A DNA stretch of 64,000 bases from Gaiellasilicea sp963730405 (GCA_963730405.1 CAVSRW010000001.1:1-64000), one strand, 5' to 3'. Counted from the stretch's first letter, positions 32,067 through 40,780 are shown. Notes: generated by a model not told the origin, from the sequence alone. Translations and numbers: made by a program.

Positions 32067-32650
32067 GACTGGCCCCAGCGAGCGACCAGCGTGTTGTCGA
32101 GCCCGAGCTGGTCGAGGATCCGCGCGACGACGAAATCGACGAGGTCGTCGATCGTCTGCGCGCCGTGGTAGAAGCCCGGCGCCGCGAAGAGGATCACCGC
32201 TCCGGCCTGCTGCAGCGTGGCCAGCCCGTTCAGGTGGATGGAGGAGAGCGGCGTCTCGCGGGGCACGAGCACGAGCTTCCGGCCCTCCTTGAGCGCGACG
32301 GACGCGGCGCGGTGGATCAGGTTCGCCATCGCCCCGGTCGCCAGCGTGCCGACCGTGGACATCGAGCAGGGGCAGACGACGTAGGCGTCCACCTTGGCCG
32401 AGCCGGACGCGTAGGGGCTCTTGTAGTCGTTGACGCCGTAGACCGTGACGTTCGCGGCGCCGCCCGTGAACCGCTCGAGCACGTCCTCGCGCGGCAGCGT
32501 CGCGTCGCCGTACAGCTCGGTGGCGAGCACCTCGACGCCGGCCGCCGACGCCGCCATTCCGACCTCGCAGCCGGAGTCCGTCAGCGCGCGCACCAACCTT
32601 GCGGCGTACGGCGCGCCCGACGCGCCGGTGACGCCGAGGAAGACGTTCAT
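32063..32650 (-). CDS. ubiX: Flavin prenyltransferase UbiX
   Basis: UbiX makes prenylated FMN, the cofactor of UbiD decarboxylases. The 195-residue protein has 'FLGVTGASGAPYAARLVRAL' (nucleotide-binding GxTGASG), 'AYVVCPCSMSTVGTLATGAM', 'RKLVLVPRETPLSSIHLNGL' and 'GAVILFAAPGFYHGAQTI'. In futalosine organisms a UbiX/UbiD pair removes the carboxylate of the 1,4-dihydroxy-6-naphthoate branch after prenylation, which fits its place beside ubiE, mqnA and ubiD. Start ATG 32650; seven nt separate it from the qcrC stop. Confidence 0.93.
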   Translation of the reverse strand: MNVFLGVTGASGAPYAARLVRALTDSGCEVGMAASAAGVEVLATELYGDATLPREDVLERFTGGAANVTVYGVNDYKSPYASGSAKVDAYVVCPCSMSTVGTLATGAMANLIHRAASVALKEGRKLVLVPRETPLSSIHLNGLATLQQAGAVILFAAPGFYHGAQTIDDLVDFVVARILDQLGLDNTLVARWGQS

Positions 32651-32656
32651 GTGTGA

Positions 32657-33479
32657 CTACTCCTGCGGACCCTTGGAGGCGTCGAGGAAGATCCCGAGCT
32701 TGCGCAGGTTCTCCTCGCCGAGGCCGGCGTACGGGGGCATCACGTCGTTCCCGAACTGCGCCGGGTTGGCGACGTAGTTCGCGAAGTACTCCGGTCCGCG
32801 GTTGCTCGCGCCCACGTCGGAGAGATCGGGAGCGCCGAGGTTCGAGGAGCCGGCGCCGAGGTACGTGTGGCACTGGCCGCAGCCGACCTGGGCGAAGATC
32901 TCCGCCCCCGCAATCGCGTCCGGGTTGTCCTCGAAGCCCTGTGCCTCCGCCCACGCCGGAACCGATTCCTTGAGCTCCGAGCCGAGCGCCTCCTTTGCCG
33001 TCGCCCCTCGGTAGGTGAGCGTGCCCATCGCGAGGACGACGATGACCGCCGTCACGAGCGCGACCGGTCGCCGCGACAGGCGCCGCTCGCGTCGGACGTC
33101 GATGAACGGCATCGCGATCAGAATCGCGAGCAGGATGTTCGGGATTCCGACGGTGCCGAGCACGACCGTGTCCGGCCACTTGAAGATCCGCAGCAGGTAG
33201 AAGAGGAAGTAGAAGAACCAGTCCGGCCGGGGGACGAAGTCGATCGTGCCGGGATCGGCCTCCTCCGTGTAGTGCGGGCCGAGCCACCCCGCGTCCACGG
33301 TGCCTTCGGCCGTGTAGTACCAGACGCAGGCGAGGCCGATGATCACACCCACGACGACGAGGCTCATCACCGTGTCGTGGAACATCGCGTACGGGAAGAA
33401 CGGCCTTCCCTTCGCGCTCGACGTCCTCCTTGTAGCGCTTGTGCTGCGCGCGCCGTTCCTGAATCCGCCTACTCGCCAT
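32657..33479 (-). CDS. qcrC: Menaquinol-cytochrome c reductase, cytochrome b C-terminal/cytochrome c subunit, one frameshift
   Basis: The fused subunit-IV/cytochrome c protein of a b6f-like bc complex, as in Bacillus QcrC. The start is ATG 33479, overlapping the qcrB stop: 'ASRRIQERRAQHKRYKEDV'. The frame breaks near 33405, where removal of one G restores 'GKPFFPYAMFHDT'. Three membrane helices follow ('VMSLVVVGVIIGLACVWYY', 'FYFLFYLLRIFKW', 'VALVTAVIVVLAMGTL'). A periplasmic class I cytochrome c domain has the heme motif CGQCH near residue 190, and Met ligand region 'NDVMPPYAGLGEENL'. Only one heme site is present. Confidence 0.88.
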
Positions 33480-34278
33480 TCGGCCTCCCCCGGACGCCCG
33501 GCCGGACGAGCCCGCGGCGCCCGCGGCCCGACGGCCTGGGCTCACCACGGTCACGGCCTGCGGCGGTCTCGGACCACGGCGGCGAGGTGACGCCGAGACG
33601 GATCACGAGGTAGAGGTGGAGGCCGATGAGCGCGAAGATCGCGCCCGGGATCAGGAGCATGTGCAGCGCGTAGAACTTGCTCAGCGTGTCCTGGCCGATC
33701 TCGGCGCCGCCGGAGAGGAACTGGGCGAGGAAGGGGCCGATCACCGGCGCGGTTCCGTTCAGGTTGATGCCGACCACGGTGGCCCAGTACGCGGTCTGGT
33801 CCCACGGCAGCAGGTAGCCGGTGAAGCCCTCGAGCATCCCCATCGCGAGCAGGAGCACCCCGATGATCCAGTTCAGCTCGCGCGGGTACTTGTAGGCGCC
33901 GAACAGGAAGACGCGCGCCATGTGGAAGAACATCAGGATGATGAAGACGCTGGCGCCCCACTTGTGCATGCCGCGGACGAGCCACCCGAGGGTGAGATCG
34001 TTCGTGATGAACTGGATCGACTCGTACGCAGTCTCGGGGTCCGGCCTGTAGTACATCGCGAGCACGACGCCGGTGATCGCCTGGACGAGAAACGCCGTCA
34101 ACGTCGCCGAACCGAGCGTGTGGAACCAACTGGTGTCACGCGGCACCTTGCGGAAGAGGAAGTACTTGGTGGCCCCGACGAGGCCCGAGCGCTCCTCCAG
34201 CCAGTCGAGTGGATAGAGAGCGACGCTCGCGATCTGCTGGCTTCGGGAGGGCTTCTTGCTCGGCGCCGCGACACTCAC
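33469..34278 (-). CDS. qcrB: Menaquinol-cytochrome c reductase cytochrome b subunit
   Basis: A 269-residue b-type cytochrome of split, b6-like size. It has 'HTLGSATLTAFLVQAITGVV', 'HKWGASVFIILMFFHMARVF' and 'LYLVIRLGVTSPPWSE'. Paired histidines on helices II and IV (around 'LVRGMHKWGA..FFHMARV' and 'YALHMLLIPGAIFALIGLHLY') bind the two hemes. 'GYLLPWDQTAYWATVV' is the Qo-site helix signature. Start GTG 34278 overlaps the Rieske stop (GTGA); its end overlaps qcrC by 11 nt, so all three subunits are co-translated. Confidence 0.93.
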   Translation of the reverse strand: MSVAAPSKKPSRSQQIASVALYPLDWLEERSGLVGATKYFLFRKVPRDTSWFHTLGSATLTAFLVQAITGVVLAMYYRPDPETAYESIQFITNDLTLGWLVRGMHKWGASVFIILMFFHMARVFLFGAYKYPRELNWIIGVLLLAMGMLEGFTGYLLPWDQTAYWATVVGINLNGTAPVIGPFLAQFLSGGAEIGQDTLSKFYALHMLLIPGAIFALIGLHLYLVIRLGVTSPPWSETAAGRDRGEPRPSGRGRRGLVRPGVRGRPNGE

Positions 34279-35186
34279 TCCGGCACCTCGATCGGGTACA
34301 GCCAGGAGGACGGGCCGTCGACGTGCACGCCCGGAACCGCGCGCCCGTACTTGTAGATCCGCGCCCGGGCGCCCGCGCCCTCGACCTCGGCGACCGAGTA
34401 GAACTTGCCGAGGACGAGGTTGCCGTCCTTGATCGAGAACTCGGCCCGGTCGAGCGCGCGCACGGGCGGGCCTGCCGTCCGGTTGCCCTCGGTGTCGTAT
34501 TGACCGCCGTGGCAAGGGCAGCCGAAGCCGGTCGCGAGCACGGGGATCAGCCTCGTGTCCTGCGGCCCGACCGTCTTTGCGCCCTCCTCGTCGATCAGCC
34601 CGTTCGGCTGCACCGGGCAGCCGAGATGTGCGCAGCGCGAGTAGAGCATCGTGAACGACGGGATGTCCTCGTCGGTCCTGCCGTTGTTCCGGATGAACAT
34701 CGTCCGCCTCGACACCTCGCCGATCTCCGGATCCTCGAGGTACGTGGCGATCACGAACTCGCCCTCGGGGAAGTCGTCGATCGGCCCCAGCACGACGTCC
34801 TGCTCCTCCTGGTTCGTGAACGACGGCAGCACCGCGAAGCCGAGCACCGGCACGGTGATCAGGCCGCCGATGACGGCGCCGAGGCCGAGCGTCACCCCGG
34901 AGAGGAAGGTGTTGCGCGGGTAGGCGGCAGGCTCGTCGTCGGTCGGCTCGATCACGGCGCGCTCCTCGCGCCGCTCGGGCTCCACCGGCTCGGCGGGCGT
35001 GCGGACGGGCCGCGTCACGTCACGGAGCCAGAGGTAGCCGAAGACGAGCGCGATCACCGCGCCGACGATCGCGACGATCGTGCTGACGACGATGCCGGTG
35101 AGGACCAACGCGATGCCGATGGCGAAGCCGATCGGCCAGAGGCTCGGCGGCGGCAGGTGCGGCGTCTCGTTGTCGTGCGAGCTCAA
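34275..35186 (-). CDS. qcrA: Menaquinol-cytochrome c reductase Rieske iron-sulfur subunit
   Basis: A Rieske protein with cluster-binding motifs 'SRCAHLGCPV' (CxHxGC) and 'GFGCPCHGGQYD' (CPCHG). Two N-terminal helices 'LWPIGFAIGIALVLTGIVV' and 'IVAIVGAVIALVFGYLWL', then 'NTFLSGVTLGLGAVIGGLI', make three membrane spans as in actinobacterial QcrA. I chose TTG 35186 ('SSHDNETPHLPPPSLWPI'); an ATG at 35270 is in frame but would overlap ubiD by 41 nt and add a cysteine-containing leader. It oxidises menaquinol at the outer face of the membrane. Confidence 0.88.
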   Translation of the reverse strand: MSSHDNETPHLPPPSLWPIGFAIGIALVLTGIVVSTIVAIVGAVIALVFGYLWLRDVTRPVRTPAEPVEPERREERAVIEPTDDEPAAYPRNTFLSGVTLGLGAVIGGLITVPVLGFAVLPSFTNQEEQDVVLGPIDDFPEGEFVIATYLEDPEIGEVSRRTMFIRNNGRTDEDIPSFTMLYSRCAHLGCPVQPNGLIDEEGAKTVGPQDTRLIPVLATGFGCPCHGGQYDTEGNRTAGPPVRALDRAEFSIKDGNLVLGKFYSVAEVEGAGARARIYKYGRAVPGVHVDGPSSWLYPIEVPE

Positions 35187-35229
35187 GTCAGGATCCCGAT
35201 GCGATTCAACCTTCGTGCGCTCGTAGGTG

Positions 35230-36735
35230 TCAACGACGTAACAGCTGCCGCAACCCGCGGCGAGAGTCATTCTGACCCGAATCGGCGGAGCCGTGCGCCG
35301 GTAGGCCGTACTCGTCCCAGCGCTGATCGACGAGCTCCCGGATCTCCTCGCTCATCGCGATCTCCTCCGGCCACTCGCGGGCGCCCTCCTCGGGCAGCTT
35401 GGCCGTCGCATCGATCCCGAGCTTGCCACCGAAGAACTGCAGTGTCGGCGCGTGATCCAGATGGTCGAGCGGGCCCTCGGCGACCACGACGTCCCGCTTC
35501 GGGTCGACGTTCGCGCCGACGTAGAAGAAGACCTCCTCGTAGTCGTGCACGTTCACGTGCGCGTCGACCACGACCACGGCCTTCGAGAGGCTGAGCATCC
35601 CCAGGCCCCAGATCGCGTGCATCACCTTGTGCGCGTGGCCGGGGAAGCTCTTCCGGATCGAGACGATCACGCAGTTGTGGAACGCGCCCGCGACCGGGAG
35701 GTCGTAGTCGACGATCTCGGGCACGGTCATCTTGATCGCGGGCAGGAAGATCCGCTCGGTCGCCTTGCCGAGCCAGGCGTCCTCCTGGACCGGCTTGCCG
35801 ACCACGATCGAGGGATAGATCGCGTCGCGGCGCATCGTGATCGCCGAGAGCCGGAAGACCGGGAACGGCTCGGGCGGCGTGTAGTAGCCGGTGTGGTCGC
35901 CGAAGGGGCCTTCGAGTCCGACCTCGCCCTTCTCGATCGTCCCCTCGAGCACGATCTCCGCGTTGGCGGGCACCTCGAGGTCGACGGTCTTCGCCTTCAC
36001 CAGCTCGACCGGCTCGCCCCTGAGGAAGCCGGCGAGCATGAACTCGTCGATGTGCTTCGGCAGCGGCGCGCTCGCCGAGTAGGCGGTCACCGGATCGAGC
36101 CCGAGTGCGACGGCGACCGGGATCTTCCCGTCGGTCGCGAGGTAGTCGGCGCGGCCGTCCTTGTGGATCTGCCAGTGCATGTAGGTCGAGCGTGCGTCGA
36201 TCTTCTGCATCCGGTACATGCCGACGTTGCGGACGCCGGTGTGCGGGTCCTTCGTGATCACGGCCGGGAGCGTGATGAACGGCGCCGGGTCGCCCGGCCA
36301 GCAGCGCTGGATGGGCAGCAGCCCGAGGTCGACGTCGTCGCCGGTGAGCACGACCTCCTGGCTCGCACCGCGCGAGACCGTCTTCGGCAGCGAGTCGGCG
36401 ATCGACTTCAGCTTCTTCAGGCCGCGCACCTTGTCGACCAGGCCCTGCGGCGGCTGCATCTCGAGCACGTCCTCGAGCTTCCCCGCGACGTCGTCGAGCC
36501 GTTCCACACCGAACGCCATGCACATCCGCCGCTCGGTTCCGAACTGGTTGATCAGGAGCGGGTGGCCGGAGCCGCGCGGGTTCTCGAACAGGAGCGCCGG
36601 GCCGCCGCTCTTCACGGTCCGGTCGACGATCTCGGTGATCTCCAGGTCGGGATCGACCTCGGCGGAGACGCGGGCGAGCTCTCCCTCGTCCTCGAGCAGG
36701 CGGATCCACTCGCGGAGATCGCTCGGCGGGGCCAC
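35230..36735 (-). CDS. ubiD: UbiD family decarboxylase (menaquinone biosynthesis)
   Basis: A 501-residue prenylated-FMN-dependent decarboxylase. 'GPALLFENPRGSGHPLLINQ' and 'MCMAFGVERLDDVAGKLED' are N-terminal family motifs. The prFMN/metal site is in 'NVGMYRMQKIDARSTYMHWQ', and the acid cluster in 'GEVGLEGPFGDHTGYYTPP' (Glu-x-Pro-Phe-Gly-Asp-His). Also present are 'MHAIWGLGMLSLSKAVVVVD' and 'GGKLGIDATAKLPEEG'. UbiX encoded in the same operon supplies the cofactor. I infer it decarboxylates the prenylated dihydroxynaphthoate intermediate of the futalosine route. Start GTG 36735. Confidence 0.93.
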   Translation of the reverse strand: MAPPSDLREWIRLLEDEGELARVSAEVDPDLEITEIVDRTVKSGGPALLFENPRGSGHPLLINQFGTERRMCMAFGVERLDDVAGKLEDVLEMQPPQGLVDKVRGLKKLKSIADSLPKTVSRGASQEVVLTGDDVDLGLLPIQRCWPGDPAPFITLPAVITKDPHTGVRNVGMYRMQKIDARSTYMHWQIHKDGRADYLATDGKIPVAVALGLDPVTAYSASAPLPKHIDEFMLAGFLRGEPVELVKAKTVDLEVPANAEIVLEGTIEKGEVGLEGPFGDHTGYYTPPEPFPVFRLSAITMRRDAIYPSIVVGKPVQEDAWLGKATERIFLPAIKMTVPEIVDYDLPVAGAFHNCVIVSIRKSFPGHAHKVMHAIWGLGMLSLSKAVVVVDAHVNVHDYEEVFFYVGANVDPKRDVVVAEGPLDHLDHAPTLQFFGGKLGIDATAKLPEEGAREWPEEIAMSEEIRELVDQRWDEYGLPAHGSADSGQNDSRRGLRQLLRR

Positions 36736-36852
36736 GGGGTCAGTCTACGGCCGGCCGGCCGAAACCTTCACGGACAGCTCACGGAACCTTGCAACACGGG
36801 TCACGAATCGCTCACCCGGGGCGTACGACATGTCGCCGGACTGGCTCCGGGG

Positions 36853-36999
36853 CTAGTGGCTGCCGCCGCGGCGGCGCCTCGCCATGCGGGAGAGCTCGCC
36901 GAGCGCGATCACACCGACGAAGATCAGGCCGACGACGAGCATGCCGGTGATCACGTTCCTGCCCTCTTCGGCGGCGTTCGCGAGCAGCCAGGCGGTCAT
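36853..36999 (-). CDS. Small single-pass membrane protein (48 aa)
   Basis: A short ORF with a real-looking protein: 'MTAWLLANAAEEGRNVITG', helix 'MLVVGLIFVGVIALGEL', and a basic tail 'SRMARRRRGGSH'. One transmembrane segment with positive-inside tail predicts an outside N-terminus. It lies between ubiD and the hemL region and is read in the same direction. No family is recognised, and the function is unknown; small accessory subunits of membrane complexes look like this. Bases 36736-36852 hold no other feature. Confidence 0.6.
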   Translation of the reverse strand: MTAWLLANAAEEGRNVITGMLVVGLIFVGVIALGELSRMARRRRGGSH

Positions 37000-37008
37000 G
37001 GCGCGAGC

Positions 37009-37455
37009 TTAGCCGACCCGTCGAGCATGCGCAGCCGACGCGCGCTCGGCGGCGGCGGGAGCAGGCTCACCGCCCAGCCGGCGGGCGCAGTCGAGCCAGG
37101 CGGCGCCGTCGCCCGGCACCCCGTCCGCCCGCAGCGCGGCGCAGGTCGAGATCAGCTCCGCGAGCGCGGCCACGGCGCCTAGGTCGCCGGTGTCGGCGAC
37201 GCGAACGAGGCCGTGCGCGTACAGGTAGTCGCCGAGCAGGAGCGCGACGTCGTCGTCCGGCGGCTCGAAGAGCCGCGGCTTCCCGTAGTGGAGGAGGTAG
37301 CCCTCGTAGATCGTCTCGACGCCGAGCGCCAGCGGCTCGGGCACGAGCTCTCCGAAGACGGGCTGGAGCTCGGGCTCGGGCCGGAGCGCGTCTCCCCAGA
37401 GCGCGCTCTCCGCGGCCGCCTCCGCCGCAATCCTCTCGAAGACGTCAGTCGCCGG
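37009..37455 (-). CDS. Hypothetical protein or C-terminal extension after hemL
   Basis: A good-looking protein segment in the frame offset from hemL: 'VFERIAAEAAAESALWGDAL', 'ELVPEPLALGVETIYEGYL', 'LHYGKPRLF', 'VALLLGDYLYAHGLVRVAD', 'LAELISTCAALRADGVPGD'. It begins exactly where hemL loses its family likeness (near 37450) and has no obvious start codon. It is thus either a separate gene with an unusual start or, less likely, a fused tail after a lost base. 'LLLGDYLYAHGLVRVAD' is reminiscent of the helix around the isoprenyl synthase active site, but no aspartate-rich motif is present. Function unknown. Confidence 0.5.
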   Translation of the reverse strand, partial: PATDVFERIAAEAAAESALWGDALRPEPELQPVFGELVPEPLALGVETIYEGYLLHYGKPRLFEPPDDDVALLLGDYLYAHGLVRVADTGDLGAVAALAELISTCAALRADGVPGDGAAWLDCARRLGGEPAPAAAERASAAHARRVG

Positions 37456-38714
37456 AAGAAGTCGCCAACGGCCTCGACGGTGCGGTCGATGTCCTCGTCC
37501 GAGTGCGCGAGCGAGACGAACATGCACTCGAACTGCGAGGGCGCGACGTAGATCCCGCGCTCGAGCAGGTGCCGGAAGAGGGCCCCGTATCGCTCGGTGT
37601 CGCTCTCCTGCGCGTCCGCGTACGTCCGCACCGGGCCGGTCGCGGCGAAGAGCGTCAGCATCGCGCCGACGCGCTGGACGTGGCCGAACGGGCTCAGGCC
37701 CGCCTCGAGCCTCGCGGCCTTCCGCTCGAGCTCCTCGTAGACGTCCGGATCGCGAAGACGGCGCAGCACGGAGATGCCGGCCGCGGTCGCGAGGGGGTTC
37801 CCCGAGAGCGTTCCCGCCTGGTACACGGCGCCGACCGGTGCGAGCAGTTCCATCACGTCGGCGCGGCCCCCGAACGCGGCCGCCGGCAGACCCCCGCCGA
37901 CGATCTTGCCCAGGATCGTCAGGTCGGGGAGGACGCCGAAGCGCTCCTGCGCCCCGCCGCGCGCGATCCTGAAGCCGGTGATCACCTCGTCGAAGATCAG
38001 GAGCGCGCCGGAGGCGTCGCAGAGGACGCGCAGCGCTTCGAGGAAGCCCGGCGCGGGCGGGACGACGCCCATGTTCCCCGCCACCGGCTCGACGACGATC
38101 GCTGCGAGCCCCTCGCCGTAGCGCTCGACCGCCGCCGCCGTCGCGTCGAGGTCGTTGTAGGTCGTGACGACGGTGTCGGCCGTCGTGCCCGTCGGGACAC
38201 CGGGGCTGGACGGGATCCCGAGCGTGGCGAGCCCGGAGCCCGCGCTCGCGAGCAGCGCGTCGGCGTGGCCGTGGTAGCACCCCGCGAACTTGATGATCCG
38301 GTCACGACGCGTGTAGCCGCGCGCGAGGCGGATCGCGCTCATGGCCGCTTCGGTCCCGGAGGAGACGAGCCGGACCAGCTCCACCGAGGGGACGGCGTCG
38401 ACGATCTCCGCCGCGAGCTCGACCTCGCCCTCGGTGGGCGCGCCGAAGGTCGTTCCGCGCTGCGCGGCGTCGGCGATCGCGGCCAGCGTCTCCTCGTCGG
38501 CGTGGCCGAAGAGCAGCGGCCCCCAGCTCATGACCCAGTCCACGTAGCGGTTGCCGTCGACGTCCTCGATCGACGAGCCGCTGCCGCTGCGCACGAACAC
38601 GGGCTCGTCGAGACCGACGCTCCGCATTGCCCGGACGGGCGAGTTGACGCCGCCCGGGATCAGCTTCTCGGCGCGGCGCGCCAGATCCGACTTCTGCCTC
38701 AGCGGCTGTCTCAT
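37179..38714 (-). CDS. hemL: Glutamate-1-semialdehyde 2,1-aminomutase, 3' end frameshifted
   Basis: A PLP enzyme making 5-aminolevulinate in the C5 heme pathway. Motifs: 'AEKLIPGGVNSPVRAMRSVG', 'VDWVMSWGPLLFGHADEE', 'VRLVSSGTEAAMSAIRLAR', 'IIKFAGCYHGHADALLASAG', 'GALLIFDEVITGFRIARGGA', and the Schiff-base lysine in 'LTILGKIVGGGLPAAAFGG'. Family sequence ends at 'EAVGDFFRRL' (near 37450). The remaining ~85 codons to the stop at 37179 are arginine/serine-rich out-of-frame translation of the next coding segment, so a base has probably been lost. The start overlaps the hemB stop (ATGA). Confidence 0.9.
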   Translation of the reverse strand: MRQPLRQKSDLARRAEKLIPGGVNSPVRAMRSVGLDEPVFVRSGSGSSIEDVDGNRYVDWVMSWGPLLFGHADEETLAAIADAAQRGTTFGAPTEGEVELAAEIVDAVPSVELVRLVSSGTEAAMSAIRLARGYTRRDRIIKFAGCYHGHADALLASAGSGLATLGIPSSPGVPTGTTADTVVTTYNDLDATAAAVERYGEGLAAIVVEPVAGNMGVVPPAPGFLEALRVLCDASGALLIFDEVITGFRIARGGAQERFGVLPDLTILGKIVGGGLPAAAFGGRADVMELLAPVGAVYQAGTLSGNPLATAAGISVLRRLRDPDVYEELERKAARLEAGLSPFGHVQRVGAMLTLFAATGPVRTYADAQESDTERYGALFRHLLERGIYVAPSQFECMFVSLAHSDEDIDRTVEAVGDFFRRLTSSRGLRRRRPRRARSGETRSGPSPSSSPSSESSCPSRWRSASRRSTRATSSTTGSRGSSSRRTTTSRSCSATTCTRTASFASPTPAT

Positions 38715-39661
38715 TTCAACCACTGGGCGAGATCCTTCGTCCAGTAGGAGACGACGATGTCGGCGCCCGCCCGCTTGATCGCGGTCAGCGACTCGAGCGC
38801 GGCCTGGCGCTCCTCCAGGTGGCCCGCCGCCGCGGCCGACTTCACCATCGCGTACTCCCCTGAGACGTTGTACGCGGCAACGGGGCAGTCGAAGCGCTCG
38901 CGGACGGCGCGGATCACGTCCAGGTAGGGCAGCGCCGGCTTCACCATCAGCACGTCCGCGCCCTCGGCCAGATCGAGCTCGCACTCGCGCAGCGCCTCGC
39001 GCACGTTCGCGGGATCCATCTGGTAGCCGCGACGGTCGCCGAACGAGGGCGTCGACTCGGCCACGTCACGGAAGGGCCCGTAGAACGCAGACGCGTACTT
39101 GGCGGCGTAGGCGACGAGCGGGGTCTCCGGGAGCGCCTCGCGGATCGCGCCGACGCGTCCGTCCATCATGTCGCTCGGCGCGACGGCGTCCGCCCCCGCG
39201 TCGACGTGGCTGACTGCCGTCCGCGCCAGGAGCTCGAGCGTCTCGTCGTTCGCGACCTCGCCGTCGCGGATGACGCCGCAGTGGCCGTGGGCCGTGTACT
39301 CGCAGAGACAGACATCCGTCACGAGCACGAGCTCAGGGTGCTCGGCGCGCAGCGCCCGCAAGGCCTGCTGCACGATCCCATCCTCGTCCCAGGCGCCGGA
39401 ACCCTCGTCGTCCTTCTCCTCGGGGACGCCGAAGAGGAGGAGCGCCCTGACGCCGAGCGAGGCGAGCTCGCCCGCCTCCACGACCAGATCCTCCACCGAC
39501 CAGCGGCTCATCCCGGGCAGCTCCTCGTTCCGAACCGTCGAGGGCCCCGCGAAGAGGGGCATGACGAAGTCGTCGAGATCGAGCCGCGTCTCGCGCACGA
39601 GGCCGCGGAGCGCGTCGGTCCGACGGAGTCGGCGCAGGCGTGTCGCAGGGAACGCGCTCAC
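38711..39661 (-). CDS. hemB: Delta-aminolevulinic acid dehydratase (porphobilinogen synthase)
   Basis: HemB condenses two aminolevulinates to porphobilinogen. The 316-residue protein shows both active-site lysines: 'LVAYAAKYASAFYGPFRDV' and 'GADVLMVKPALPYLDVI' (the latter forms the Schiff base). The cysteine-rich 'TDVCLCEYTAHGHCGV' indicates a zinc-type enzyme, and 'SFGDRRGYQMDPAN' is the allosteric-loop region. It is encoded upstream of and coupled to hemL, forming a small heme operon. The ATG start follows a normal leader. Confidence 0.94.
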   Translation of the reverse strand: MSAFPATRLRRLRRTDALRGLVRETRLDLDDFVMPLFAGPSTVRNEELPGMSRWSVEDLVVEAGELASLGVRALLLFGVPEEKDDEGSGAWDEDGIVQQALRALRAEHPELVLVTDVCLCEYTAHGHCGVIRDGEVANDETLELLARTAVSHVDAGADAVAPSDMMDGRVGAIREALPETPLVAYAAKYASAFYGPFRDVAESTPSFGDRRGYQMDPANVREALRECELDLAEGADVLMVKPALPYLDVIRAVRERFDCPVAAYNVSGEYAMVKSAAAAGHLEERQAALESLTAIKRAGADIVVSYWTKDLAQWLK

Positions 39662-39719
39662 GCCGACACTGTACGCAGGCGACGGCGCCCGGGGGTCGCC
39701 GCCGCCGTACCTGAAACCG

Positions 39720-39866
39720 CTAGGCCCCGGTGATCCGCACCTGTAGCGATGCGAACGGGGAGTTGCGGAGCTTCCGCTTGAGTTCAGCCACAGTCACTCT
39801 CGTTCCGCCTTTCGGCCGCAGGAACCGGTACCCGCGCAGCATCGTCGGCCGGCGCCTCCTGCTCAT
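39720..39866 (-). CDS. Small basic ORF, 48 aa, doubtful
   Basis: An ATG-initiated ORF giving 'SRRRRPTMLRGYRFLRPKGG' and 'VTVAELKRKLRNSPFASLQV'. The second half looks like a real amphipathic segment. A GTG start inside it (at VTVAEL) is possible. It is the only candidate in the 39662-39928 gap between hemB and the LytM-like gene; the rest of the gap shows no gene or repeat. No family is recognised. Confidence 0.3.
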   Translation of the reverse strand: MSRRRRPTMLRGYRFLRPKGGTRVTVAELKRKLRNSPFASLQVRITGA

Positions 39867-39928
39867 CACCCCATCGAGCCATTCCCTCGGGCGTCCGGCC
39901 CCGCGCGTATCGTCGGTCGAACTTGGCT

Positions 39929-40759
39929 ATGGTGCCGCCCATGGCTTCGGCCCGAAACCGGCATGCGGTGCCGCTGCGCGCGCCCGGAGCACGAGACCGC
40001 AGGGAGATCGAGCGGCTGCGTGCGCGACGCCGCCGCCCCGAGCGGCATGCCGCCCGCTTCCTCCTGGCCGCCCTTCTTTCGGCGGTCCTGGTCCTGACCC
40101 TCCTTCTCACCGCCTTCGGCACCTGGAGCGCGCCGCCGGTCGCGACGAAGCCGCTCGCGACGCCGGCCGTTCTCCCGGGCGGGCAGCCCCTGCGCCAGAT
40201 CGTCGCGACGGCCGGGTCCCTGCACCTGCAGCTGCCGGTCTCGCAGAGCGCCGTGACCGCGATCGGATACCACCACGCCGGCGACGGCTCGCTGATGCTC
40301 GACCCGGTCGGCCGCCAGGGCAACGCCGGCCTCTTCGCCAGGCTCTGGCACAAGCTCGCGGGAACGAGTGAGACGAGCCTCGTCTGGTACCAGCTCCGCG
40401 GCGACCGCGGCCCCGGCACGTCGGTGCTCTCCGTCGGCGCGGCACCCGGCACGGACGTCTACTCGCCGGTCGACGGCACCGTGGTCGGGATCACGGACTA
40501 CGTGCTCTCGAACCGGACGTACGGGGCCCGGATCGACATCCGTCCGCTCGACGCGCCCTCCGTCGTCGTCTCACTCACCCACCTCCGCGCCGACCCGGCT
40601 CTGACCGTCGGCTCGAGCGTCCAGAAGGCGCGCTCGAAGGTCGGGGTCATCGTCGACCTGACCTCGGTCGAGCGCCAGGCGCTGGCGCGCTACACGCAGG
40701 ACCGCGGCAACAACGTGTCGGTTTCGGTGCGCCCGGCCGCGCTGCTCTCGGTTCGCTAG
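39929..40759 (+). CDS. Membrane-anchored LytM/M23-fold protein lacking zinc ligands
   Basis: A roughly 276-residue protein with a basic cytoplasmic N-terminus, one membrane helix 'FLLAALLSAVLVLTLLLTAF', and a C-terminal LytM-like domain. The fold signature 'GTDVYSPVDGTVVGITDYVL' and 'VVVSLTHLRADPALTVGSSV' is present. The His of the usual H-x3-D is Ala here ('AAPGTD') and no HxH motif appears near the end. It is therefore probably a degenerate peptidase acting as a scaffold or amidase activator outside the cell. The start among 39929 and 39941 is uncertain. Confidence 0.7.
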   Translation: MVPPMASARNRHAVPLRAPGARDRREIERLRARRRRPERHAARFLLAALLSAVLVLTLLLTAFGTWSAPPVATKPLATPAVLPGGQPLRQIVATAGSLHLQLPVSQSAVTAIGYHHAGDGSLMLDPVGRQGNAGLFARLWHKLAGTSETSLVWYQLRGDRGPGTSVLSVGAAPGTDVYSPVDGTVVGITDYVLSNRTYGARIDIRPLDAPSVVVSLTHLRADPALTVGSSVQKARSKVGVIVDLTSVERQALARYTQDRGNNVSVSVRPAALLSVR

Positions 40760-40780
40760 CCGGCGTTCCAGGGACGCCGG

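Noticed and set aside
37179..37450. Arginine/serine-rich tail of HemL as a real extension
   Set aside because: It is the out-of-frame translation of a better coding segment on the same strand; a frameshift explains it.
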